A stretch of 6,914 nt of DNA from Scatosoma sp045632625 (GTDB lineage: Bacteria; Bacillota; Clostridia; Christensenellales; Borkfalkiaceae), in the NCBI GenBank assembly GCA_045632625.1, contig JAZQWZ010000011.1:1-6914 (forward strand), given 5' to 3'. Positions within the stretch are counted from its first letter, which is position 1; every line of letters starts with the position of its first letter. The notes under the pieces are model-generated. The model had not been told where the DNA came from and did not search any database. It worked only from the letters and a program-made list of their open reading frames with translations. Made by a program: the position numbers and the translations under genes. Positions 1-6,561 of this stretch are shown here, one piece after another.

Positions 1-296
1 AAGAAACTGTACAAAAGCGCCATTCTTCTTCTGGTATAATAGTTGCCCGTTACGTAGTGGCAATCGCCGGGGTGGCAACCGCACAAAATTACGCCGTCAG
101 CGCCTTGTTGAAACGCTTTCAACACGAACATAGGGTTTACGCGGCAAGAACAAGGCACGCGGATAATTTTTACGTTTGCAGGATACGTCAAACGGCTAGA
201 ACCTGCCAAGTCAGCGCCTGCATACGAACACCAGTTGCAGCAAAATGCAACGATGGTAGGCGTAAATTCTTTCTTTTCAGTGCTTACTTCTTGCAT
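1..296 (-). CDS. mvhD: MvhD/FlpD-family hydrogenase iron-sulfur subunit (partial, C-terminus off window)
   Basis: Small [2Fe-2S] protein that passes electrons from a partner dehydrogenase or hydrogenase to HdrA in the cytoplasm. The first 98 residues are visible. They carry the family pattern: FCCNWCSYAGADLAG around residues 18-32, PCSCRVNP at 48-55, and CGCHPGDCHY at 72-81, followed by a GNYYTRRR stretch typical of this family. Cysteines are at 19, 20, 23, 49, 51, 72, 74 and 79. The start is the ATG at 296, which lies inside the last codons of hdrA (13-bp overlap, different frame). A strong GGAGGTGG ribosome site sits 7 nt upstream, so this start is well supported. The family usually runs to roughly 130-150 residues, so about a third is missing. 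The gene follows hdrA directly, as in MvhADG-HdrABC, FlxABCD-HdrABC and MetFV-HdrABC-MvhD clusters. The electron donor it serves cannot be told from this window. Confidence 0.93.
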   Translation of the reverse strand, partial: MQEVSTEKKEFTPTIVAFCCNWCSYAGADLAGSSRLTYPANVKIIRVPCSCRVNPMFVLKAFQQGADGVILCGCHPGDCHYVTGNYYTRRRMALLYSF

Positions 297-2275
297 ATTG
301 CTTCCACCTCCGACATAATTTGCTTGGAGCTAAATCCTTTAAGATCCATTGCTCCCGACGGACAGGTTACCGTACATGCACCGCAACCTTGACAAACTGC
401 AGGGTTGACGGACGCCACACGGCGTACTTCCGTTTTACCGCCGCCAAGGCGGAATTCCTTATCAACATAGGTAATCGCACCGTATGCGCATACGTTAGCG
501 CATTGCGAACAACCGTTACACATCATTTCATCAGGCATTGCCACGCATGCATTGGTTTTGAGCTTATCTTTTACAAGCAAACCGATAACCTTTGCCGCGC
601 AAGCCGATGCTTGGGATACCGTTTCGGGAATATCTTTCGGGCCTTGACATACACCTGCAAGATATACGCCTGCCGTGGGGCTTTCTACGGGACGCAGCTT
701 CGCGTGCGATTCCGTTAAGAAGTTGTTGGTATCAATACTTGCCGTAAGCAACGTTGCTACCTTTCTTACGGAAGGCTCCGGTTCGATAGCCGCCGCAAGA
801 ACAACCAAATCCGATTCAATGGTAATTTGTTCGTTATCAATCAAATTGCAGCCTTGTACCATCATCTTGCCGTTTTCGTTATATACTTTGCCAACCATAC
901 CCTTGATATAATCTACGCCGTATTGTTCTACCGCGCGGCGGAAGAATTCGTCGTAGTTCTTACCGGGCGTACGCACGTCGATATAGAACACGTGCACTTC
1001 GGTATCAGGATATTTTTCACGGATAAGCATTGCGTGTTTTGCCGTGTACATACAGCAAATCTTAGAACAGTACGGCTTACCGCAACCGCTGGTATCACGC
1101 GAACCAACGCATTGAATAAAAGTGATTACCTTGGGATGCGTTTTGTCGGAAGGACGAAGCAATACGCCGTCCGTAGGACCTGCCGCGTTCATCAAACGTT
1201 CGAGTTCAAGGGACGTAATTACGTCTTTATTATCGCTATAACCAAATTCGTTATAAGCGTCCAAATCAATAGGTTTAAAGCCCGTTGCAACGACGATTGC
1301 GCCGTATTGACGTTCTACAAACGTATCTTTTTGTTCATAATCAATAGCGCCTACACCGCAGAATTTTTGACAAATACCGCATTTACCCGTCTTCAATTTA
1401 ATACATTGTTCGGGATCGATAACCGCTACGTTAGGGATTGCCTGTGCAAAAGGAATGTGGATAGCGGGACGCGTATTCAAGCCCATATTAAAGGTGTTCA
1501 AGCCTTTCTTGGACGGACATTTTTCCATACAAATTTTGCAGCCCGTACACTTGGTTTCGTCAACGTATCTTGCTTTTCTACGAATTTTTACGTTGAAATT
1601 GCCCACAAAGCCCTTTACCTCTTCCACTTCGGAATAGGACAAAATATCGATTTTTTCGTGTTGCGCGCAATCCACCATTTTGGGCGTCAAAATACAAGCG
1701 GAACAGTCAAGCGTAGGGAACGTTTTATCAAGCTGAGCCATTCTGCCGCCGATGGTAGCGTTCTTTTCTACGATATCCACTTCAAAGCCAGCGTCTGCAA
1801 TGTCAAGCGCCGCTTGAATACCTGCAATACCGCCGCCGATTACGAGCGCGCGCTTAATAACGGGGCTTTCCCCTTCCGTCAAAGGCGCGTTGAGTTTTAC
1901 TTTTGCAATCGCCGTACGGACAAGGATAATTGCCTTTTCCGTTGCTTCTTCCATGTCTTTATGAATCCACGAACAGTGTTCACGAATGTTCGCTACTTCT
2001 ACCATGTACGGATTTAAGCCTGCCGCTGCCGCCGCTTTGCGGAAGGTAGCTTCGTGCATTCTAGGCGAGCAAGCGCCGATAACGATGCCCGTCAAGTTAT
2101 GTTCTTGAATCGCTTGTTTGATGAGTTGTTGACCGTTTTCGGAACACATGTACTGATAATTTGCGGAAAAAACGACGCCAGGCTCGTTTTTAATCACTTC
2201 CGCAACTTTTTCCACGTCTACCGTTGCCGCGATATTACTGCCGCACCAACAAGTAAAAACACCTATTCTTTGCAT
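284..2275 (-). CDS. hdrA: Heterodisulfide reductase subunit A-like electron-bifurcating flavoprotein (HdrA)
   Basis: FAD and multi-[4Fe-4S] core subunit of HdrABC complexes, in which the flavin splits electron pairs between a high- and a low-potential acceptor. The 663 residues match the normal full length of single-unit HdrA. Domains in order: an N-terminal domain (about 1-135) with cysteines at 9, 11, 44 and 69; a thioredoxin-reductase-like FAD domain opening with GGGIAG (147-152) and GGRMAQLDKTFPTLDCSAC (176-194); an inserted ferredoxin domain with C243-x2-C246-x2-C249-x3-C253 and a second set C291, C299, C302, C306; the rest of the FAD fold with C389, C403, C407 and C408, matching the flavin-proximal cluster pattern; and a C-terminal ferredoxin domain with C586/589/592/596 and C628/631/634/638. 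No selenocysteine codon is seen. The start at 2275 has an AAAGGAAAG ribosome site. It follows hdrC after 29 bp and overlaps mvhD by 13 bp. Family assignment is secure; the physiological substrate pair is not known. Confidence 0.97.
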   Translation of the reverse strand: MQRIGVFTCWCGSNIAATVDVEKVAEVIKNEPGVVFSANYQYMCSENGQQLIKQAIQEHNLTGIVIGACSPRMHEATFRKAAAAAGLNPYMVEVANIREHCSWIHKDMEEATEKAIILVRTAIAKVKLNAPLTEGESPVIKRALVIGGGIAGIQAALDIADAGFEVDIVEKNATIGGRMAQLDKTFPTLDCSACILTPKMVDCAQHEKIDILSYSEVEEVKGFVGNFNVKIRRKARYVDETKCTGCKICMEKCPSKKGLNTFNMGLNTRPAIHIPFAQAIPNVAVIDPEQCIKLKTGKCGICQKFCGVGAIDYEQKDTFVERQYGAIVVATGFKPIDLDAYNEFGYSDNKDVITSLELERLMNAAGPTDGVLLRPSDKTHPKVITFIQCVGSRDTSGCGKPYCSKICCMYTAKHAMLIREKYPDTEVHVFYIDVRTPGKNYDEFFRRAVEQYGVDYIKGMVGKVYNENGKMMVQGCNLIDNEQITIESDLVVLAAAIEPEPSVRKVATLLTASIDTNNFLTESHAKLRPVESPTAGVYLAGVCQGPKDIPETVSQASACAAKVIGLLVKDKLKTNACVAMPDEMMCNGCSQCANVCAYGAITYVDKEFRLGGGKTEVRRVASVNPAVCQGCGACTVTCPSGAMDLKGFSSKQIMSEVEAICKK
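304..311 (-). promoter_or_regulatory. Ribosome binding site of mvhD, inside the hdrA coding end
   Basis: On the minus strand GGAGGTGG lies 7 nt before the mvhD ATG at 296, within the final codons of hdrA. It is a near-perfect anti-16S match. It fixes the mvhD start and suggests that mvhD translation is coupled to, but can also be independent of, hdrA. Confidence 0.85.
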
Positions 2276-2304
2276 ATCTTCACTTTCCTTTTAATGATTT
2301 TTTC

Positions 2305-2691
2305 TTATTTATTGTATTTTCTATATGCGCTGACGAGCAGTTGCTGAGGGATAAGTTCGTCAACGATAGGCGGGATTTCTTCCGCTTTTATGCCGTTTTT
2401 GCCTTGCATACGGACAACCGTTTCACGAACAGCTTCTACCACCGCCGCAGGCGCAACGCCGCGGGGACAACGTTCTACGCATGCCATACACGAAAGGCAA
2501 TTCCAAATAGCCTTGCATTCGAGCAGCTTATCAATTTCGCCCTTTACAAGCATACCTACAAATTGATGCGGTTTAATATCCATTTCGTTAAATGCAGGGC
2601 ATCTACCCGAACATTTACCGCATTTCATGCATTTTCTTGCGTCCGTGCCGCTTAATCTTTGCAAATTTTCTACGCGTTCTTCTTTGGTCAT
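2305..2691 (-). CDS. hdrC: Heterodisulfide reductase subunit C-like ferredoxin protein (HdrC)
   Basis: Soluble ferredoxin-like subunit of 128 residues that relays electrons between HdrA and HdrB. Two classical [4Fe-4S] motifs are visible: C21-x2-C24-x2-C27-x3-C31-P and C65-x2-C68-x2-C71-x3-C75-P. The linker and the helical C-terminal tail are HdrC-like, and no membrane segment or fused HdrB domain is present. This makes it the cytoplasmic HdrC type rather than HdrD or a DsrK/TmcB-like fusion. The ATG at 2691 overlaps the hdrB stop in an ATGA arrangement, so translation is probably coupled. A G-rich GGGGGTGG stretch in the hdrB end can serve as ribosome site. The gene sits between hdrB and hdrA. 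Confidence 0.95.
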   Translation of the reverse strand: MTKEERVENLQRLSGTDARKCMKCGKCSGRCPAFNEMDIKPHQFVGMLVKGEIDKLLECKAIWNCLSCMACVERCPRGVAPAAVVEAVRETVVRMQGKNGIKAEEIPPIVDELIPQQLLVSAYRKYNK

Positions 2692-3467
2692 GCTTCCACC
2701 CCCAACGCCTCAGCAAGCAAATCGGTAAAGTACTTCACCGGCAAAATATCGCCGCCGTTTACCTGCAAGTTGTAAAGACATAAAGGACAGGCGGTAATCA
2801 CTTCTTCCGCGCCCTTTTCTTTCGCGCTTTGCAATACTTTTTTGCTCTTTTGCTTGGGCAAATCTTGATTTTTTAAGCCAACGTACGCACCGCAGCATTC
2901 GTTTCTAAACGGATACGTTACGGGCGTGCCGCCGATAGCGCGGATAAAATCCTCGATAATCGTAGGATTTTCGGGATTATCAAACGCCATAACGCCGCTG
3001 GGACGAAGCAACAAGCAACCATAATACGCCCCAACCTTTCTATTGATGGGGTTTACCACTGCTTTTTTAATCGCGTCGAAACCCACTTCGTTTTTCAGCA
3101 TTTCCAAATAATGCAAAACTTGCGTTTCCCCTGTATAGGGCGTATCCAGTTTCATATAATTGTTGGCTCTAAAACGAATATCGTCGTTGGTTTTTATATC
3201 TTCGTTGGCGCGTTTAATTACGTTGTGGCAAGCGGAGCAAAGGGTAAGCAATTTACCGCCGTTTTCCTTTGCATACGCAAGCGCGCGGAATGCGGAAAGC
3301 TTGGTTGCAATTTCGTCCGTGCCCATTTTGTATACAGCGCCACAGCATTGCCAATTTTCGATTTCTTCCATTTCCACACCCAAAGCTGCCGCGCAAAGAC
3401 GTGCTTTTTTATCCAAATCTTTGGCTTTCGTTTTGAGTGTACAACCGGGATAGTAACAAATTTTCAT
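2688..3467 (-). CDS. hdrB: Heterodisulfide reductase subunit B-like protein with two CCG domains (HdrB)
   Basis: Catalytic-type subunit of Hdr complexes. In methanogens it holds two non-cubane [4Fe-4S] clusters that split the CoM-S-S-CoB disulfide. This 259-residue protein keeps both full cysteine-rich (CCG) motifs: C9, C41-C42 and C77-x2-C80 in the first half, and C151, C191-C192 and C227-x2-C230 in the second. All ten expected ligands are present, so it should bind both clusters and is not a degenerate copy. It opens MKICYYPGC, as usual for the family. The start is the ATG at 3467, with only a weak GTGGA-like ribosome site, 21 bp after the fumC stop; its own stop overlaps hdrC. Because the host is probably not a methanogen, the real substrate is likely a different disulfide or another acceptor; that is inference. 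Related CCG proteins occur in thiol:fumarate reductase (TfrB), lactate utilisation (LutA/LldE) and GlpC, but the HdrC/HdrA/MvhD neighbours favour HdrB. Confidence 0.95.
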   Translation of the reverse strand: MKICYYPGCTLKTKAKDLDKKARLCAAALGVEMEEIENWQCCGAVYKMGTDEIATKLSAFRALAYAKENGGKLLTLCSACHNVIKRANEDIKTNDDIRFRANNYMKLDTPYTGETQVLHYLEMLKNEVGFDAIKKAVVNPINRKVGAYYGCLLLRPSGVMAFDNPENPTIIEDFIRAIGGTPVTYPFRNECCGAYVGLKNQDLPKQKSKKVLQSAKEKGAEEVITACPLCLYNLQVNGGDILPVKYFTDLLAEALGVEA

Positions 3468-3488
3468 AAGCGTTATTCCACTACCTTA

Positions 3489-4865
3489 TTATTTTTGCGG
3501 ATATGCCATTTCTTCGGGACGGAATACTTTGTCAAATTCTTCTTCCGTCAAGAAGCCGAGCGCTACGCACGCCTCTTTCAAAGAAATGTTTTCTTTGTAT
3601 GCCTTTTTCGCTGTTTTTGCCGCATTTTCATAACCGATATAGGGGTTGAGTGCCGTTACAAGCATCAGCGAATTGTACAAATTATGTTTCATTTTTTCTT
3701 TGTTTGCCTTGATGCCCGTTACGCAGTTGCTTTCAAACGAACGAATGCCGTCCGCAAGCAAACGTACCGATTGCAAGAAGTTATAAATAATCACAGGCAT
3801 AAACACGTTGAGTTCAAAATTGCCCTGCGATGCGCCCATGCCTACCGCTACGTCGTTTGCCATAACTTGTACGGCAACCATTGTCATCGATTCGCATTGC
3901 GTGGGGTTGACTTTACCGGGCATAATGGACGAACCCGGTTCGTTTTCGGGAATGAAGATTTCGCCAAGACCGTCGCGAGGGCCACTTGCAAGCCAACGCA
4001 CGTCGTTTGCAATTTTCATCAAGTTGCAAGCAAGCGCTTTTAATGCACCGTGCGCAAATACAAGCTCATCTTTTGCCGTAAGCGCGTGATATTTATTTTC
4101 AGCCGTTACGAACGTTTTGCCCGTTAATGCGCTCACTTGCGCCGCCACTTCTTCCGCAAAGCCCTTAGGTGCGTTCAAACCCGTACCTACTGCCGTGCCG
4201 CCAAGTGCAAGCTCTTTCAAGCCGTCAAGCGCAAGCATAAGTTGCGACTTCGTCTTTTCAATCATATTCGTCCAACCGCTGATTTCTTGAGAGAATGCGA
4301 TGGGTACTGCGTCTTGCAAATGCGTACGTCCGCTCTTTACGATGCCTTCGTTTTCCGCTTCTAAACGCTTCAACGTTGCAATGAGCGTATCCATTGCAGG
4401 GAATAAGTTATCTTCGATAGCTACCACTGCCGCAATGTGCATTGCCGTAGGGAACGTATCGTTGGAGCTTTGGCTCTTATTGATATCGTCGTTGGGATGC
4501 AAAATTTTTGCACCTGCAATTTCGTTGCCGCGATTTGCAATAACTTCGTTGGCGTTCATATTAGATTGCGTACCGCTACCCGTTTGCCAAACGACAAGCG
4601 GGAAATGCGAATTGAGCGCGCCGGAAATTACTTCGTCACAAGCCGCAGCAATAGCATTTTTCTTTTCATCGGACAATTTACCAAGCTTGTTATTTGCAAG
4701 CGCAGCCGCTTTTTTCAAAATACCAAACGCGCGCGTGATTTCACGCGGCATAACTTCTTCACCGATGCGGAAATTTTGAAAACTTCTTTGCGTTTGTGCT
4801 GCCCAGTACCTATCCGCAGGGACTTGCATTTCCCCCATCGTGTCTTTCTCAATACGGTATTCCAT
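3489..4865 (-). CDS. fumC: Class II fumarate hydratase (fumarase C)
   Basis: Cytosolic homotetrameric, iron-independent enzyme that interconverts fumarate and (S)-malate. With the start at 4865 it has 458 residues, the normal FumC length. Visible signatures are TGSGTQSNMN (95-104), HPNDDINKSQSSND (123-136), GRTHLQDA (179-186, with the catalytic histidine at 182) and the superfamily signature GSSIMPGKVNP (311-321), containing the catalytic serine at 312 and the active-site lysine at 318. I prefer the ATG at 4865 over the in-frame ATG at 4880: GGAGAAAG sits 9 nt upstream of the former, nothing precedes the latter, and MEYRIEKDTMGE is exactly how Bacillus FumC begins. The motifs identify fumarase rather than aspartase or argininosuccinate lyase. 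It lies between the dehydrogenase and hdrB in the same run, so it probably works with the dehydrogenase in an oxaloacetate-malate-fumarate branch. Confidence 0.97.
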   Translation of the reverse strand: MEYRIEKDTMGEMQVPADRYWAAQTQRSFQNFRIGEEVMPREITRAFGILKKAAALANNKLGKLSDEKKNAIAAACDEVISGALNSHFPLVVWQTGSGTQSNMNANEVIANRGNEIAGAKILHPNDDINKSQSSNDTFPTAMHIAAVVAIEDNLFPAMDTLIATLKRLEAENEGIVKSGRTHLQDAVPIAFSQEISGWTNMIEKTKSQLMLALDGLKELALGGTAVGTGLNAPKGFAEEVAAQVSALTGKTFVTAENKYHALTAKDELVFAHGALKALACNLMKIANDVRWLASGPRDGLGEIFIPENEPGSSIMPGKVNPTQCESMTMVAVQVMANDVAVGMGASQGNFELNVFMPVIIYNFLQSVRLLADGIRSFESNCVTGIKANKEKMKHNLYNSLMLVTALNPYIGYENAAKTAKKAYKENISLKEACVALGFLTEEEFDKVFRPEEMAYPQK

Positions 4866-4870
4866 GTTGT

Positions 4871-4878
4871 CTTTCTCC
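4871..4878 (-). promoter_or_regulatory. Ribosome binding site deciding the fumC start
   Basis: GGAGAAAG on the minus strand, with GGAG 9 nt before the ATG at 4865. The alternative ATG at 4880 overlaps the upstream stop codon (TAATG) and has only AT-rich sequence before it. This site would itself be coding if 4880 were used. Confidence 0.75.
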
Positions 4879-4879
4879 A

Positions 4880-5830
4880 TTAAATTTCGATTTGCGCAAT
4901 TACGCCTTTCAAAACGTTGGCGCTGTTGCGGAATTTTTCTTCTTCTTCAGCGGTAAGCTTCGGCGTCAACGTCGTTTTAACGCCATCCTTGCCGATTACG
5001 CAAAGAGTGCTGAGCGCTACGTCGCTTACGCCATATTCGCCTTCCATCATTACGGAAACGGTAGCGATGGTATTTGCGTTTGCATAGATATCTTTTACGA
5101 TACGGCAAACAGATGCCGCGATGCCATAGAACGTTGCGCCTTTGCCTGCGATAATTTTGCCGCCCGATTTTTTAACGTATTCTTCCACTTCTTCTTTCGT
5201 ATAAGGAGAAACGGTAACTACGTCTTTAACCGTAAGCGCGTTTTGATAATCTTCCAAAGGCACACCAGAAATATCTGCAGCCGACCAAGCCACAAACGAC
5301 GAATCGCCGTGTTCACCAAGAACGTATGCGTGTACTTGCTTTTGGTTTACCGAATACAACTCGGAAAGGCGCGTACGCAAACGAATGGTATCCAAAATCG
5401 TACCAGAACCGATTACGCGGTTTTTAGGCAACCCTGTGATTTTGCAGAACACGTAGGTAAGAATATCAACGGGGTTTGCAACAAGCACGTAAATTGCGTC
5501 GGGTGCGTGTTTAACGATTTCCGGAGCAATCGATTTTAAAATGTTTACGTTGGTTTGCGTTAAATCGATACGCGATTGACCGGGCTTTCTACCGATCCCC
5601 GACGTAATGATAACGATATCGGAACCTTCCGCGTCTTCATACGTTCCTTCATAAATATTTGCCGAATTTAAAAACGGCGTCGCCTGCTTAATGTCAAGCG
5701 CTTCTGCTTTTGCTTTTTCGTGTGCAATGTCAATCAAAACGATTTCCGAAACGGGACCGTTTGCTACAAGCGTATACGCGATAGTCGCGCCAACCGAACC
5801 TGCACCGATAATGGTTACTTTACTGTTCAT
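4880..5830 (-). CDS. L-lactate/malate dehydrogenase family protein (substrate uncertain, R at specificity position)
   Basis: NAD-dependent 2-hydroxyacid dehydrogenase of the LDH/MDH superfamily, 316 residues (normal length), cytoplasmic. The Rossmann motif GAGSVG is at 9-14 and D34 ends beta-2, which favours NAD over NADP. Catalytic residues by family alignment are R87, N119, D147, R150 and H174 in LGEHGDS (171-177). Most of the sequence is LDH-like: NPVDILTY (119-126), VIGSGTILD (139-147), FVAWSAADISGVPL (179-192) and KGATFYGIA (230-238). However, the residue aligned to LDH position 102 is R81, in GRKPGQSR. That position is usually Gln in LDH and Arg in malate dehydrogenase. With fumC next door, malate dehydrogenase activity is plausible, but lactate dehydrogenase cannot be excluded, so no symbol is given. 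The start at 5830 has AGGAG 9 nt upstream. It is the first gene after the strong promoter and overlaps the fumC upstream region. Confidence 0.9.
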   Translation of the reverse strand: MNSKVTIIGAGSVGATIAYTLVANGPVSEIVLIDIAHEKAKAEALDIKQATPFLNSANIYEGTYEDAEGSDIVIITSGIGRKPGQSRIDLTQTNVNILKSIAPEIVKHAPDAIYVLVANPVDILTYVFCKITGLPKNRVIGSGTILDTIRLRTRLSELYSVNQKQVHAYVLGEHGDSSFVAWSAADISGVPLEDYQNALTVKDVVTVSPYTKEEVEEYVKKSGGKIIAGKGATFYGIAASVCRIVKDIYANANTIATVSVMMEGEYGVSDVALSTLCVIGKDGVKTTLTPKLTAEEEEKFRNSANVLKGVIAQIEI

Positions 5831-5863
5831 AATCTATCTCTCCTAATGTCTAATTATTTCCAG

Positions 5864-5890
5864 AATGTATTTTATGGACCAACATACATT
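5864..5890. promoter_or_regulatory. Inverted repeat across the operon start site, candidate operator
   Basis: Perfect 7-bp arms AATGTAT (5864-5870) and ATACATT (5884-5890) are separated by 13 bp, giving 20 bp centre to centre, about two helical turns. The element overlaps half of the -10 box and the expected transcription start, a usual place for a repressor dimer. It could also form a weak hairpin at the transcript's 5' end. It does not match the Rex consensus, and the regulator is unknown. Confidence 0.4.
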
Positions 5891-5916
5891 ATACCACAAT
5901 GCCCCGTTAAGTTCAA
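5888..5916 (-). promoter_or_regulatory. Sigma-A-type promoter of the dehydrogenase-fumC-hdrBCA-mvhD operon
   Basis: On the minus strand a -35 box TTGAAC (5911-5916) and a perfect -10 box TATAAT (5888-5893) are spaced by exactly 17 bp. A TG one base before the -10 makes it an extended -10. Transcription would start near 5881, leaving a leader of about 50 nt before the ATG at 5830. No other comparable promoter was noticed between the six downstream genes. Confidence 0.85.
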
Positions 5917-6021
5917 ATGCTTAAACCGCTTTTAGCAAAAAAAATAATCGCTAAATCGATAAATTTTTATCTTTTTGTCTTTTAATCGGGAAATATAGGA
6001 AAATTAGACATTTTTTGTACA

Positions 6022-6052
6022 TAAAAATTGCGCCTTGTCAAAGACAAAGCGC
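6022..6052 (-). terminator. Intrinsic terminator of the DUF308 gene
   Basis: On the minus strand a 10-bp stem (6043-6052 with 6030-6039, one G-T wobble) closes a 3-nt loop and is followed by AATTTTTAT. It lies about 20 bp after the stop at 6073 and separates this gene from the operon promoter at 5888-5916. Confidence 0.85.
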
Positions 6053-6072
6053 CCCAAATAAGTTATATGATT

Positions 6073-6552
6073 TTAATCGTCAAGCAATGCGTTTGTAAGC
6101 AAAATTCCGCCTTCTAAAACCGTCAAAACCCCACAGGTAACAAAGATCCATGCCACCGTTTCCCTTTGATTAAATAAAAGCAAAAAACCGATGGAGATCA
6201 ACAATATCGGTTGCGCATAATATAAAATGCTACGCCAAATATTTTGCTTATATTCACTGCATTTAATACGCTCGTATATCAACACGATACCAAATACAAT
6301 GAAAGCCGCGGCAAGCAAATACAACACCGCACCAACCAAAATCCACCCGAATAAAATGGTGATTACACCGACAACGCATTTTACGATTGCAGGAAGAATG
6401 TAACTCTTATATAAATCCACGCAACCCAAAACTATAAAACCTATACCCAAGGCAGTCATTAAAATACTGATTAGGTCTCCTTGCAAAACCGCAAGCACAA
6501 CCCCTAAGGCAATGAGAAGAAACGCTGTTAGAATTTTCTCAGTCTTTTTCAT
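6073..6552 (-). CDS. DUF308/HdeD-like six-helix membrane protein, function unknown
   Basis: A 159-residue, strongly hydrophobic protein with about six predicted membrane helices, roughly at residues 7-24, 28-46, 54-72, 75-95, 106-126 and 133-153. Basic residues sit in the KKTEK start and the YERIKCSEYKQ loop (about 94-104). The paired short helices with LGIGFIVLG- and AAFIVFGIVL-type repeats fit the DUF308 repeat family (HdeD-like); this is judged by eye. HdeD is linked to acid resistance in E. coli, but most members have no known role and none is claimed here. I chose the ATG at 6552, preceded by AAAGAG; in-frame GTG codons at 6558 and 6561 are possible but less likely. It has its own terminator and no visible functional link to the downstream operon. 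Confidence 0.7.
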   Translation of the reverse strand: MKKTEKILTAFLLIALGVVLAVLQGDLISILMTALGIGFIVLGCVDLYKSYILPAIVKCVVGVITILFGWILVGAVLYLLAAAFIVFGIVLIYERIKCSEYKQNIWRSILYYAQPILLISIGFLLLFNQRETVAWIFVTCGVLTVLEGGILLTNALLDD

Positions 6553-6561
6553 ACACACCAC

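Noticed and set aside
827..2017. A 396-codon open frame on the + strand, opposite hdrA
   Set aside because: It is antisense to a fully conserved HdrA. Its translation is rich in Phe, Cys, Arg and His with no recognisable motif. Rare TTA, CTA and TCA codons in hdrA explain the lack of stops.
3111..4043. A 310-codon + strand frame opposite hdrB and fumC
   Set aside because: It spans two well supported opposite-strand genes and their gap, and has low-complexity F/C/R-rich composition; it is a shadow frame.
4796..5539. A 247-codon + strand frame opposite the dehydrogenase
   Set aside because: Same pattern of antisense shadow; the catalytic motifs of the minus-strand gene are intact.
5864..5916. 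A Rex (NADH/NAD-sensing) operator at the operon promoter
   Set aside because: The promoter holds an ATTGTGGTATAATG stretch and redox genes are common Rex targets, but no TTGTGAA/TTCACAA or TTGTTAA/TTAACAA pair is present.
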